Shown here: piece after piece, positions 24,889 through 34,008 of the stretch
Position numbering within the stretch: the first letter of the stretch is position 1
Layout: each line of letters begins with the position of its first letter
DNA from: Streptomyces sp. NBC_00464
Lineage (GTDB): Bacteria > Actinomycetota > Actinomycetes > Streptomycetales > Streptomycetaceae
Length of the DNA stretch: 64,000 bases
Direction: 5' to 3'
Assembly: GCF_036013915.1 (NCBI RefSeq)
Contig: NZ_CP107899.1
Location: 8,336,001-8,400,000 of the forward strand
Translations under genes and position numbers: made by a program
Notes under the pieces: generated by a model
What the model was told of the DNA's origin: nothing
Seen by the model: the letters and a program-made list of their open reading frames with translations, nothing else
Database searches by the model: none

Positions 24889-27800
24889 CGGAGCCTCCTG
24901 ACGAGGGGTTCAAGGCTGAGGGCGGCCACTTCGTGGCCGAAGCCGGCCACAACGGTGCCGTCCGCGGTGAGGGTCACAGCTCTCACCGCATCCGGGAAGT
25001 GAAATGTGGTGAGGCAGGTGCCGGTGGTCAGGTCCCACACCCGCACCGCCCCATCGCGGTCACCGGTGACGGCGTGCGGGCGATCCTCCAGCAGCGCCAC
25101 CGCCACCGCCCTCACCGCGCCGGTGTGGCCGGTCAGTTCACGGACCGGGGTGCCGGTGGTCAGGTCCCACACCCGCACCGACCCCTCGTAGCCGCCGGTG
25201 ACGGCGTGCGGGCGATCCTCCAGCAGCGCCACCGCCACCGCCCTCACCGCGCCGGTGTGGCCGGTCAGGTCGCGGACCGGGGTGCCGGTGGTCAGGTCCC
25301 ACACCCGCACCGACCCGTCGCCGCCGCCGGTGACGGCGTGCGGGCGATCCTCCAGCAGCGCCACCGCCACCGCCGTCACCCCGCCGCCGGCCAGCTCGCG
25401 GACCAGGGTGCCGGTGGTCAGGTCCCACACCCGCACCGACCCCTCGTAGCCGCCGGTGACGGCGTGCGGGCGGTCCCCCAGCAGCGCCACCGCCACCGCC
25501 GTCACCTCGTCGGCGTGGCCGGTCAGGTCGCGGACCGGGGTGCCGGTGGTCAGGTCCCACACCCGCACCGACCCGTCGCCGCCGCCGGTGACGGCGTGCG
25601 GGCGATCCTCCAGCAGCGCCACCGCCACCGCCGTCACCCCGCCGCCGGCCAGCTCGCGGACCAGGGTGCCGGTGGTCAGGTCCCACACCCGCACCGACCC
25701 CTCGTAGCCGCCGGTGACGGCGTGCGGGCGGTCCCCCAGCAGCGCCACCGCCACCGCCCTCACCTCGTCGGCGTGGCCGGTCAGGTCGTGGACTGGGGTG
25801 CCGGTGGTCAGGTCCCACACCCGCACCGACCCCTCGTAGCCGCCGGTGACGGCGTGCGGGCGGTCCCCCAGCAGCGCCACCGCCACCGCCCTCACCCCGT
25901 AGGTGTGGCCGGTCAGTTCACGGACCGGGGTGCCGGTGGTCAGGTCCCACACCCGCACCGACCCGTCGCGGTCGCCGGTGACGGCGTGCGGGCGGCCGTC
26001 CAGCAGCGCCACCTCCACCGCCCTCACCCCGTAGGTGTGGCCGGTCAGTTCACGGACCGGGGTGCCGGTGGTCAGGTCCCACACCCGCACCGCCCCGTCG
26101 TAGCCGCCGGTGACGGCGTGCGGGCGGCCGTCCAGCAGCGTCACCTCCACCGCCGTCACCTCGCCGGTGTGGCCGGTCAGTTCACGGACCGGGGTGCCGG
26201 TGGTCAGGTCCCACACCCGCACTGACCGGTAGCTGCCAGTGACGGCGTGCGGGTGGCCCCCCAGCAGCGCCACCGCCACCGCCCTCACCTCGTCGGCGTG
26301 GCCGGTCAGGGTGCGGACCAGGGTGCCGGTGGTCAGGTCCCACACCCGCACCGACCCGTCGTAGCCGCCGGTGACGGCGTGCGGGCGGCCGTCCAGCAGC
26401 GTCACCTCCACCGCGCTCACTCCGCTGGTGTGGCCGGGGAGGGTGCGGACCGGGGTGCCGGTGGTCAGGTCCCACACCCGCACCGACCCCTCGTAGCCGC
26501 CGGTGACGGCGTGCGGGCGGCCGTCCAGCAGCGCCACCGCCACCGCCCTCACCCCGCCGGTGTGGCCGGTCAGGGTGCGGACCGGGGTGCCGGTGGTCAG
26601 GTCCCACACCCGCACCGACCCCTCGTAGCCGCCGGTGACGGCGTGCGGGCGGTCCCCCAGCAGCGCCACCGCCACCGCCCTCACCCCGTAGGTGTGGCCG
26701 GTGAGGGTGCGGACCAGGAATGGTGAGACCTGGCCGCCCGTTGCCCATCGCACAGTCCAGTCGGCGTCGCCGGGCAGCTCATCCTGGAGCGGCGTGTCGC
26801 GGAAGCGTGCGGCGTCCAGCGCGAGGAACTGGCGGCGTGCCGCAGGTGGCAGCGTGTGGTGGAGGCCCCAGGAGGCGCGGTAGACGGCGGCATTGAGCCT
26901 GGCCTGGTCGGAGCGGGCGTAAAACAGGGCGCCGGCGAGGGTGTGGGGGTCAGCGTGCTGGAGGTAGCCGGCGTCGTCGAGGAGTTCATCGATGCGCCCG
27001 GCATCGACCGCGTGCTGGGCGGTGTGCCGCAGTAGATAGCCGGCAGCGTGCTGCCACAGCATGCCGCCGGCCGCATCCCGGGGGACGCAGTCCAGGAGCC
27101 GCTCGAACAGGCGCTCTGCCTGACCTGGCAGGGGGTTCGCGGTCATCGGGGGGGCCTCGGCGGACGGCGAGCTGGTGGGCCGGCGGAGCCAGTCGGCGAG
27201 GCCTTCGTGGAAGAGCCGGTACAGGGTGGTGCCGTCTGTGTCGATGTCGCGGCGCAGATAGAAGCGTGCCTCCCCGTCCAGGAGGACGAACAGGTCCCGT
27301 AGGGACAGGGGAGGGTCGCCGTCGACGGTGAAGGCTGCGGCGGCGTGGACCAGGACACTTTCGGGCATGCCCCGGCCCTGGGCGAAGGCGAGGACCGTGA
27401 GCACCGGACGCAGGTGAATCCGGTCGGCGTGGCGCTGCAGGTCGAGTTCGAGGAGATCGGGCAGGCGGCGGGGCACGGCCCGGCCCAGCCGTACGGCCTC
27501 CTCGGGCGTGTCGGCGGGCAGGCTGGCCAGAAGATGGTGGATGTAGAGTCCCGCGGTGAGGAACTCGCCCCACTCAAGGGATTCGGCGTCGTGGCCCTCG
27601 CGGCCGGTCGGGGCGTCGGTGGTGAGGGTTTCGGCGATCGTTTCTGCCAGGGTGTCCCGCATACTCCGCAGGCCACCGCGGGTGTAGGGGCCGTCGGCGG
27701 TCAGGAGTCGTTTGGCATAGACGGCCACATCCCGGCGGACCTCGTGCGGTGCAATGGTGCTCAGGTCCGTGCACGCTCCGGCGTCCCGCGCCAGGCCGAG

Positions 27801-29261
27801 GAGTTGGTCGAACCGGCTGTCCTCGCGGGTGGCGACCAGCAGCCGCAGCCGGCCGGCCGCCGTCTGCGCGTGTCGGGCGAGGGGGAGCAGCAGGGCAGTG
27901 GTGATGTCCTGGGGTTTCAGGGCTTCATCGAGGGCGTCGATGACGATGGTGACCGGGGGACTGCCGGGGGGCAGCAGGTTCAGCAGGTGCTGTGCCGGGT
28001 TTCCGGCCGTGTCCTGGGTTTCCTCGTCCGATGGCATTGGGCTGTCGGGGGTGGTGATGTGGCGTAGTTGGCGGGTCAGGGAGGCGGTGATGTCGTCGAG
28101 GCCGAGGCGTCGTGCGTGGACGGCCGCGATCCGGTTGTTCTCGCCCGGTACGTGGTCGTCGAGTCCGGACCACAGGGGGCGAGTGTGGCGGCGCAGTGCC
28201 GGATGGGCGGCGCACAGGAGAATGCCCAGGAGCGCGGACTTGCCGGCGCCTGCTTTGCCGGTGACCACGCGCAGCCCTGGGGCGGCCGTGTCGTCGTCGA
28301 GCCACGCGGTGAGGGTGTCGAGCTGTGCGGTGCGGCCGCTGAAGTAGCCCTCGTCCCAGTCGCGGTCCACCGGTTCGCCGCCCCCGGCGCGGCGCATGAA
28401 GTGCTGGGGGTCCGCGGCCCAGTCGGCCAGGCGGGCGATTTCCGGGGGCAGTCCCGGTGCCGGTGTGGTGCTTTGGGGGGTGTAGGAGGGGTTGGGGAAG
28501 AATGGTAGATGGGACAGGTCGGCGTGGCCGGGAACGAGACTGGTCAGGATCGTCTGCGGCAGCCCGTCGGCCCGATCGGCCAGTTCGCTGACGGTGCTGT
28601 CGATGTCCCGCCAGACCGTGCCGGGCGGGATGTACCGCAAGGAGGGATCGAAGCGGACCTCCAGGTCGCGGTACCTCGCCAGCACCCGTACCAGGGCCTG
28701 GCTCAGGCGGTAGCCGAACGCCTGCTTGTCCGGTCCGGTCGCGGCCAGCACCCAGGCCCGGCGCTTGTCCACGTCCATCCGCGAGTGCCAGGCGGTCACT
28801 GCGGCCTGCCCGGCGTAGCAGACGTCCAGGACGAACAGTGTCATCGGTCGATGCCGCCGGGGGTGGTCTTCGATCAGGTCGATCCACCCGCCCACCGGCC
28901 TGCCCAGGCGATCCCCGTCGCTGCCCAGGATGTACAGCTTCTCGCTGCTGCCGTCGGCCAGCTCACCGTGCCCGACGATGTGCACGATCAGCACGTCGGC
29001 GTCCTCGGCCTCGACCGCAGCCTCGACCAGCTTCCCGTGGTCGGCCTGTCCCTCCGGCGCTGCGGTCGGGCGCTGCGTGTACCGGAACTCCTCCAGGATC
29101 TTTGCGACCCTGGCAGCATGAACGGGGGCGTCCTCCAGGACGTCCAGACCGAACCGCGGCGAGTCACCTTCCTCAGTACGCGTCAACGCGATCCCCAGCG
29201 ACAGCACCACGTGCCGCGGTTCGCTCACGCCCCCCGCTTGCTCCACGCCCGACGCCACCAC
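24885..29261 (-). CDS. Caspase-like protease - NACHT/STAND NTPase - WD40 repeat protein
   Basis: About 1458 aa from the GTG at 29261 (GGAGG upstream, 6 nt spacing); GTG at 29228 is an alternative. Residues 15-250 are a caspase/C14 domain: catalytic His98 in HIVGHGE and Cys148 in LFVLDVCYAGQ. A NACHT/STAND NTPase follows: Walker A GKAGAGKS (about 335-342), Walker B VTIVIDALDEAL (about 437-448), then a helical winged-helix/arm region to about 840. From about 848 come 13 near-identical WD40 repeats and one degenerate blade (two 7-blade propellers). STAND proteins sense a ligand through the repeats, oligomerise on NTP and activate the fused effector; cleavage of target proteins, perhaps leading to cell death during phage attack, is inferred. 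The downstream hydrolase is coupled. Confidence 0.92.
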   Translation of the reverse strand: MVASGVEQAGGVSEPRHVVLSLGIALTRTEEGDSPRFGLDVLEDAPVHAARVAKILEEFRYTQRPTAAPEGQADHGKLVEAAVEAEDADVLIVHIVGHGELADGSSEKLYILGSDGDRLGRPVGGWIDLIEDHPRRHRPMTLFVLDVCYAGQAAVTAWHSRMDVDKRRAWVLAATGPDKQAFGYRLSQALVRVLARYRDLEVRFDPSLRYIPPGTVWRDIDSTVSELADRADGLPQTILTSLVPGHADLSHLPFFPNPSYTPQSTTPAPGLPPEIARLADWAADPQHFMRRAGGGEPVDRDWDEGYFSGRTAQLDTLTAWLDDDTAAPGLRVVTGKAGAGKSALLGILLCAAHPALRRHTRPLWSGLDDHVPGENNRIAAVHARRLGLDDITASLTRQLRHITTPDSPMPSDEETQDTAGNPAQHLLNLLPPGSPPVTIVIDALDEALKPQDITTALLLPLARHAQTAAGRLRLLVATREDSRFDQLLGLARDAGACTDLSTIAPHEVRRDVAVYAKRLLTADGPYTRGGLRSMRDTLAETIAETLTTDAPTGREGHDAESLEWGEFLTAGLYIHHLLASLPADTPEEAVRLGRAVPRRLPDLLELDLQRHADRIHLRPVLTVLAFAQGRGMPESVLVHAAAAFTVDGDPPLSLRDLFVLLDGEARFYLRRDIDTDGTTLYRLFHEGLADWLRRPTSSPSAEAPPMTANPLPGQAERLFERLLDCVPRDAAGGMLWQHAAGYLLRHTAQHAVDAGRIDELLDDAGYLQHADPHTLAGALFYARSDQARLNAAVYRASWGLHHTLPPAARRQFLALDAARFRDTPLQDELPGDADWTVRWATGGQVSPFLVRTLTGHTYGVRAVAVALLGDRPHAVTGGYEGSVRVWDLTTGTPVRTLTGHTGGVRAVAVALLDGRPHAVTGGYEGSVRVWDLTTGTPVRTLPGHTSGVSAVEVTLLDGRPHAVTGGYDGSVRVWDLTTGTLVRTLTGHADEVRAVAVALLGGHPHAVTGSYRSVRVWDLTTGTPVRELTGHTGEVTAVEVTLLDGRPHAVTGGYDGAVRVWDLTTGTPVRELTGHTYGVRAVEVALLDGRPHAVTGDRDGSVRVWDLTTGTPVRELTGHTYGVRAVAVALLGDRPHAVTGGYEGSVRVWDLTTGTPVHDLTGHADEVRAVAVALLGDRPHAVTGGYEGSVRVWDLTTGTLVRELAGGGVTAVAVALLEDRPHAVTGGGDGSVRVWDLTTGTPVRDLTGHADEVTAVAVALLGDRPHAVTGGYEGSVRVWDLTTGTLVRELAGGGVTAVAVALLEDRPHAVTGGGDGSVRVWDLTTGTPVRDLTGHTGAVRAVAVALLEDRPHAVTGGYEGSVRVWDLTTGTPVRELTGHTGAVRAVAVALLEDRPHAVTGDRDGAVRVWDLTTGTCLTTFHFPDAVRAVTLTADGTVVAGFGHEVAALSLEPLVRRLR
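25010..26720 (-). repeat. Tandem array of ~13 WD40-coding repeats (about 129-132 bp each)
   Basis: Thirteen successive units encode RPHAVTGGYEGSVRVWDLTT-type blades with nearly identical DNA. Differences concentrate at a few positions, such as the residues after GH (TYG, TGG, ADE, TGA), the GYE/GDR/GGG triplet and the end of the blade. Two units (at about 25380 and 25640) lack three residues and are identical to each other, pointing to recent copying of a two-blade block. Confidence 0.95.
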
Positions 29262-29459
29262 CCTCCGCCTCCGGCCCTTTGGCACCTCGATCAGCAACGC
29301 GGTTCGACGATAGATACTCGATACCTCCGTGATGGCCAGATCACCGAGATCGGGAAGCGACTGTTCTCCTGGAGGACGACTCGGGAGGGCGCCGGCACCG
29401 GGCTCTTTCAGTACACCGGCCGAAGGACTTCCTGAGGTGGGGTCAGGGGGCGAGGGGCC

Positions 29460-29660
29460 TTGACCCGCGTCCTCCTGCTGGACGGCGAACTCGCGGCTGC
29501 CGAACCCAAGAAACTCCGCTACCGGCTCTTGCACGTCGCCGCCCGGATCACCCGGGGCGGCCGCCGCCTCCACCTGCGCATATCAGCGACTTTGCCCTGA
29601 CGACATGAGCTCGCGGCCGCATTCCGCCGCCTGGCCGCACTGCCTCGCCCCGCCAGCTGA
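29460..29660 (+). pseudogene. IS1380-family transposase, C-terminal remnant
   Basis: The plus strand reads VLLLDGELAAAEPKKLRYRL, LHVAARITRGGRRLHLRISA, then an in-frame TGA where the family has Trp, and continues RHELAAAFRRLAALPRPAS to a stop at 29660. This is the C-terminal end of IS1380 transposases. CTGAAAAGCCGAGG near 29783 may be the IS end. It lies directly upstream of the caspase-NACHT gene and marks a former insertion. Confidence 0.7.
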
Positions 29661-29850
29661 CTCGTCGTCCCCGCCCACCTCGACTCAAGGACCTTGGAGA
29701 ACCCGACCCCGCGTCGGGCCCTCCCCATGCCCCCGGCCGACGCGGCCTCAAACAACCTTGCACAGCCGACCAGCAGCACCAACTGAAAAGCCGAGGTTAG
29801 GCTCCGACGGCGGCTGCTGATCTGAACAGAAGGACTTGACAGGGAAGTGC

Positions 29851-29949
29851 GCTGAGAACTGGATCTCCGAACACCCCACCGAGGCCCGCCTCGGCAGGTT
29901 CGCCTCCGACGTCCAGCCCAAACGCCGGCGCGACGACAACCACGCCTGA
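29851..29949 (+). pseudogene. C-terminal fragment of an unidentified gene
   Basis: Thirty-two codons, AENWISEHPTEARLGRFASD followed by VQPKRRRDDNHA and a TGA at 29947, have good coding character but no start. They lie 22 bp upstream of the next gene, which has its own TGGAGG site, so this looks like the tail of the preceding operon gene, cut off by the IS1380 insertion. The parent protein is not recognised. Confidence 0.45.
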
Positions 29950-29971
29950 GCTCCTCCACCTGGAGGCCCCC

Positions 29972-30180
29972 GTGAACAGCACCCCTCCGCACGACGTCGA
30001 ACACACCCTCGCCTACCCCGAGCCGCCCGCCTCCCCGCTCTGGCACCGCAGGGTCCGAAGCCCCGGCCACTCACCCCGGAGCAACAGCGTCGCAACTGCG
30101 AGCTTCTGCTCCGCGCGCAGCACACCTCCCGACCCCGCTCCCCGCGCACCACCAAGACCCGGGCGGAGGCCCGCTCATGA
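29972..30180 (+). pseudogene. Small plasmid/ICE-type gene with a one-base frameshift
   Basis: The GTG at 29972 follows TGGAGG. The frame starts VNSTPPHDVEHTLAYPEPPA and reaches SPLWHRR, where coding sense moves to another frame at CAGGGTCCG (about 30050): GPKPRPLTPEQQRRNCELLL to a TGA at 30178. Adding one G to the GGG run restores a single 70-aa frame. The stop overlaps the ATG of the next gene. Function unknown. Confidence 0.6.
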
Positions 30181-30660
30181 CCTCTCAGACAACTTCGCCA
30201 TAGACGGCTACGTCGACGCCATCCCGGCCCCCGGCTCAAACTGGGGCACTGCGACGTTCGACCTGATCCACTCCCCCAACCACGCGGGCCGGATCGCGCC
30301 CGACACCCCGGACACCGTGTACGCCTGCACCACCGGGACCCGCGTATCGCCCACGCCCTGCTGAACGAGATCCAGCCCGGCGACCTCCTGCGCGTCACCG
30401 GCACCGCCGTCCAGCCCGACGGCCCAACCGACCCGGCCCTGCTCACCGTCGGCGCCATGGAAGTCCTCAAGGCTGCCCTCACCCCGATCCTCTACGACCT
30501 GGTCCTGGAGCGCTGGGGCGGTTATGCGGCCGTGTTCGATGCTGACCACGAGGCCGTGCCGGTGTTCACCGTGGACGGGAAGTGGGTCGGCGAGGCTGCC
30601 AGTTCCGACGTGATCCTCGACCTGATCGGCGCTTTCGAGAAAGAGGACGGCCTGCGATGA
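30177..30660 (+). pseudogene. Plasmid/ICE-type conserved gene with two one-base frameshifts
   Basis: The ATG at 30177 overlaps the previous stop and opens MTSQTT, then sense continues one frame away as FAIDGYVDAIPAPGSNWGTA to VYACTT. It shifts again at ACCACCGGGACC (about 30333) into RDPRIAHALLNEIQPGDLLR and KWVGEAASSDVILDLIGAFE, stopping at 30660. Two single-base insertions would rebuild a protein of about 161 aa with an OB-fold-like beginning. Such proteins occur in Streptomyces integrative plasmids; the role is unknown. Confidence 0.6.
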
Positions 30661-30839
30661 CGGCCGCACTCCCCGCGCAGCGCACCCTCCTGGAGCGACT
30701 CGCCGCCGGCCACCCCCGCGGCTCCTGGCCCGCCGCCGAATACGCCGCCGCCCAGCGCGACCAGGGCCGCGACGCCCACCTCGTGATGGACCTCGCCACC
30801 AACCAGCTCCTCCTGGTCACCGACACCACCACCCACTAA
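30657..30839 (+). CDS. Small conserved hypothetical protein
   Basis: A 60-aa protein whose ATG overlaps the previous stop (ATGA). The sequence MTAALPAQRTLLERLAAGHP, then AQRDQGRDAHLVMDLATNQL, is intact and typical of short proteins in Streptomyces conjugative elements. No domain is recognised. Its position within a coupled gene series suggests it is the one intact member between frameshifted neighbours. Confidence 0.65.
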   Translation: MTAALPAQRTLLERLAAGHPRGSWPAAEYAAAQRDQGRDAHLVMDLATNQLLLVTDTTTH

Positions 30840-30954
30840 CCACCCCACCGAGAGGTGCGGTGGTGGGCCGCTTCACCCATGTCCGGCCCGGGGCGGCCGC
30901 CGGCCACGAGCCCGGCCGCCCCGAATGCCACCCCCTCAACTTGAGGAGACCTTC

Positions 30955-31545
30955 GTGACCATCTTCACCGACGCCGCCCCCGACGAACTGTTCGTCCTAT
31001 CCGGCACCGAGCCGGGCTTCGACCGCCTGCACGGCATCCCGGCCGCCGCCCTGGGCGAGGAAGGCGATCGCCTCCTGGCCCTGAGCCACCTCACCGACCG
31101 CACGGTCCTGGCCGTCACCAGCGCCTACCACCGGCGGGTGCTCGGAGAGCTCATCATGCCCACCAACGAACTCGCCGACATGCTCACCATCGGCACCAGG
31201 CGCACCCACATCCAGGCCGTCAGAGCGGGCAGGGACGACGACTGTCCCTGGTACGTCGACGATGCCGACCCCGACGCCCCCACCGCCCAGCCCGCCACCT
31301 TCATCGCCATCGAGTGGCTGGAGCGGGAGGACATAGCGATCCCATCCAGGTGCCCGGCCTGCACCCGCATCAGCCGCTCGACCCGCTTCACCAAGGGGCC
31401 CGACCACACCGGATGGAGCCACTACCACCACTGCCGGCACTGCACCCACCTGTGGCTGCCGCCGGTCACCGCACTCCACCCCATCACTGATCAAGACGCT
31501 GCGCACCAGAGGCGAGCGGACCTGGCGACGGTCAAGATCCGCTAG
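30955..31545 (+). CDS. Hypothetical protein with a zinc-ribbon-like C-terminus
   Basis: A 196-aa protein from the GTG at 30955, preceded by GAGGAG. An acidic N-terminal domain (TIFTDAAPDELFVLSGTEPG) is followed by a C-terminal CPACTRISRSTRF...CRHCTHLW pair of CxxC motifs, a likely zinc ribbon. It could bind nucleic acid. It belongs to the plasmid/ICE gene series; a 15-nt gap separates it from the next fragment. Confidence 0.7.
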   Translation: MTIFTDAAPDELFVLSGTEPGFDRLHGIPAAALGEEGDRLLALSHLTDRTVLAVTSAYHRRVLGELIMPTNELADMLTIGTRRTHIQAVRAGRDDDCPWYVDDADPDAPTAQPATFIAIEWLEREDIAIPSRCPACTRISRSTRFTKGPDHTGWSHYHHCRHCTHLWLPPVTALHPITDQDAAHQRRADLATVKIR

Positions 31546-31565
31546 TCCGGAAAAGGGCATCTGGT

Positions 31566-31688
31566 CTCACCGAACTGCTTGCTCGCGAACTTCGCGCCCG
31601 CGGCCGCCAGGTCGACGTCGAACACCTCCACGTCCATCTGCCGCGCATCCTCAAGGCGGCCGGCGCCAGTACCGGAGCGAGCGCATGA
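31566..31688 (+). pseudogene. C-terminal remnant of an unidentified gene
   Basis: Forty codons read LTELLARELRARGRQVDVEH, then LHVHLPRILKAAGASTGASA, ending in a TGA overlapped by the next ATG. The coding character is good but no start lies between it and the previous stop, so the 5' part is missing or shifted. Confidence 0.45.
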
Positions 31689-31860
31689 CCACCAAGGCCC
31701 GTAGGAGATCGAGACCAGCGAGGGTGACGACGGCACCCCGCACCCCGTCGAGCAGCTCTGGACGCCGTGCGCCGACGACGCGGCCGACAGCGGCTTCGTC
31801 GTCCATCGGGCCTGTACGTCGCCGGGATGCGTCTGGGAGCACACCGACGGGCCGCAGTGA
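31685..31860 (+). pseudogene. Small Cys-containing plasmid/ICE-type gene with a one-base frameshift
   Basis: The ATG at 31685 opens MTTKAR, then sense continues in another frame from GAGATC at 31705: EIETSEGDDGTPHPVEQLWT, then PCADDAADSGFVVHRACTSP and GCVWEHTDGPQ. One extra G in CGTAGGAG restores a 58-aa protein with three Cys. It is the fourth frameshift of the same sense in this series. The next 310 bp (31861-32170) hold no recognised gene. Confidence 0.5.
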
Positions 31861-32170
31861 GGCGCCGGCTGCAACCGGGACCGGGCCAGCAGAACCGAGC
31901 AGTCACCACACCGCGACGGACTCACCAGGTCCGACGTCGCCGAACTGTGATTCCTAACGGGTCGTCGTGGTGAGCGAATCGGTGACCGGTCCCAGGTTCC
32001 GTAGAGGCAACGTCCTCCCCCCGATCCAGGTCCGCCACCCCGTTCCGGACGCCTGCCGCGCAGCTGCCCCGACCCACGTACGGCTCGGGGCAGCTCCGGC
32101 CTCCAGACCCAGCCGCCCCGACCCTCGTCTGTTCATCTGCACACCCCATCTGCGAAGGAAGAGACAGACC

Positions 32171-33076
32171 ATGAAGATCCGACTGCCATGGATGAGCCGC
32201 GCGGAACGCCAACTGTGGCGGGCCGCATCCACCCTTGATGACCTCGGCGAACTCACCGCCGCATGGCTCGAAGGAAGGGTGCAGAGCCATCCCGCCTGGC
32301 AGCCGCGCTTCGGACCGGACAACGAAACCGTGCCGCATGTACCGGTCCTTGCCACCGCCAACCGCGGCGGATACGTCACCACCGCCTCACAGCCCGGCCG
32401 TCTCCACACCGGCGCCGACGGCACCCAATGGCGCCAACGCGCAGCAGTCGAGGGATTCGTATCCGACCCCGTCGTTCTCCAGCGTCTGATCGACACTGCC
32501 GTCCAGGCCGGCCTGGACGTCGCCCTGAACGATGCCGATCACCACACCAAGAACGGCATCCCCGTCACCCTCAAGAACGGTGAACCTCACACCGCCGTCG
32601 GCCGCGCACTCCGGCCCGGGGACCTCAAAGTAATGTGGCGCGGCTTCCCGAACGCTCTCAGCCTCGTGGCCGACGCTCACCAATTGACCATCATCGACCC
32701 TGATTTCGGTCCGAGCACCCGGCTGTGGGACGTCCTCACCCACGCAACGACCCGTCCGACGCCTCACCCTCCAGCCCCAGCCCCGACCGTTGTGTGCACC
32801 AACTGCGGCTGCTCGGCCATCAGCTGGAACATCTGCGGCGACGGCTGCAGCGGAGTCACCGACCAAACAGACAGCCGATGCACCGCCTGCATCAACCCGA
32901 ACGTGCTCATCGACTGGTCGAAAGAGATCGACGACCAGCCCAACGAGTGCGCCCTGTGCGGCGCCCCGCACTACTCGGCCCGCCCATACTGCTCGACCGC
33001 CTGCAAGATCGCCGACGGCGCAGGACCCGTTGAGTTCCCCGGCGCGACCGAGCCCTCCCGCCCGACCAGAGCGTGA
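32171..33076 (+). CDS. Conserved hypothetical protein (DUF6919-like) with Cys clusters
   Basis: A 301-aa protein; the ATG at 32171 follows AAGGAAGAG. The N-terminus MKIRLPWMSRAERQLWRAAS, then LDDLGELTAAWLEGRVQSHP and QRAAVEGFVSDP, matches the plan of a Streptomyces family I recall as DUF6919. Residues about 200-290 hold CTNCGCSAISWNICGDGC, CTAC and CALCGAPHYSARPYCSTAC, three CxxC-type zinc sites. It is common on Streptomyces plasmids and ICEs; function unknown. Confidence 0.7.
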   Translation: MKIRLPWMSRAERQLWRAASTLDDLGELTAAWLEGRVQSHPAWQPRFGPDNETVPHVPVLATANRGGYVTTASQPGRLHTGADGTQWRQRAAVEGFVSDPVVLQRLIDTAVQAGLDVALNDADHHTKNGIPVTLKNGEPHTAVGRALRPGDLKVMWRGFPNALSLVADAHQLTIIDPDFGPSTRLWDVLTHATTRPTPHPPAPAPTVVCTNCGCSAISWNICGDGCSGVTDQTDSRCTACINPNVLIDWSKEIDDQPNECALCGAPHYSARPYCSTACKIADGAGPVEFPGATEPSRPTRA

Positions 33077-33230
33077 ACTGACCGCGTCCCCACCCCCACA
33101 AGCGACCACGACCACCACCGCGTCCACAGCCGAACACCGGCGGCAACACCCGACACCTCACCAGCCGTCCCGGCTTCACACCGGGCAGCACGGGCACCCG
33201 CCCAGACCTCCCCCATGGAAGGGAACCCTC

Positions 33231-34001
33231 ATGACCAAGTTCCAGGCCCCCATCGTCCAAACCATGCGTACCGTCGGTGCGAACACCCTCATCGACACCC
33301 TCACCAGCATCGGCGGCATCGCAGCCGGCACGGCGGCCGGCCGGTGGGCTCACCAGCGCACCAGCGACCTCCACAGCCCCACCGCACGGCTCTCCGCCGC
33401 AACCGTCGTCGGACTCACCGCAGCCCTCCTGGCCGACGGCCTGATCAATGGATTGGTGACACCGCTGCGCCGCAAGATCGACACCCCGCGCCGCCCGTCC
33501 GAAGTCAGCGGGGATGTGCGCGCCGAGGTCGCACGATCAGCGTGCAACGACGCCGCGTTCACGGCATCGTTCCGCTGGACAGTGGGCGACACGGAGAGCA
33601 AGGGCTACCTGAAGAGCCGTGACCTGTGGCGCGGGTACGAGGACGGCACCGCCACCTACTACCTCTCCCCCGGCACCTACCTGCGATTCCAGCCCGCCCA
33701 TCACGAACTCGGTACCAAGCACTCAGTCGGCTGGACGAACCAGTTCACCCTGGAGTCCGCAGAGGGCACCACCGCCATCACTGGCGCGGCGCACCTTCTC
33801 GAAATGCTGTCCGCCGAGGTCGCCGGGGACGACGGCGCGGGTCAGACCATCGACGTCGAGGGTCACACCCTCCCAGCTCTGAACGGTGACCTCCATGACG
33901 CGGCCGGCGCGGGGCGCGCAACCGGGCACGGGCCAGCAGCACTCAGGAACGACAGGGACGACGCCATCACACGGCTGAGGGACGGCTTGACCAGCGACTG
34001 A
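33231..34001 (+). CDS. Hypothetical protein with two N-terminal hydrophobic segments
   Basis: A 256-aa protein from the ATG at 33231, preceded by GGAAGGGA. Residues 18-40 and 54-78 are hydrophobic (IGGIAAGTAAGRWAH; VVGLTAALLADGLINGLVTP) and may insert in the membrane. The rest is a soluble domain (TASFRWTVGDTESKGYLKSR, then TNQFTLESAEGTTAITGAA). No family is recognised. It is followed by a strong hairpin and lies between the DUF6919-like gene and the partition module. Confidence 0.65.
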   Translation: MTKFQAPIVQTMRTVGANTLIDTLTSIGGIAAGTAAGRWAHQRTSDLHSPTARLSAATVVGLTAALLADGLINGLVTPLRRKIDTPRRPSEVSGDVRAEVARSACNDAAFTASFRWTVGDTESKGYLKSRDLWRGYEDGTATYYLSPGTYLRFQPAHHELGTKHSVGWTNQFTLESAEGTTAITGAAHLLEMLSAEVAGDDGAGQTIDVEGHTLPALNGDLHDAAGAGRATGHGPAALRNDRDDAITRLRDGLTSD

Positions 34002-34008
34002 CGGTCCT

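Noticed and set aside
24804..26726. Long open frames on the plus strand opposite the WD40 repeats
   Set aside because: They are antisense shadows of the repetitive high-GC WD40 coding sequence, with His/Arg/Gly-rich products and no ribosome-binding sites.
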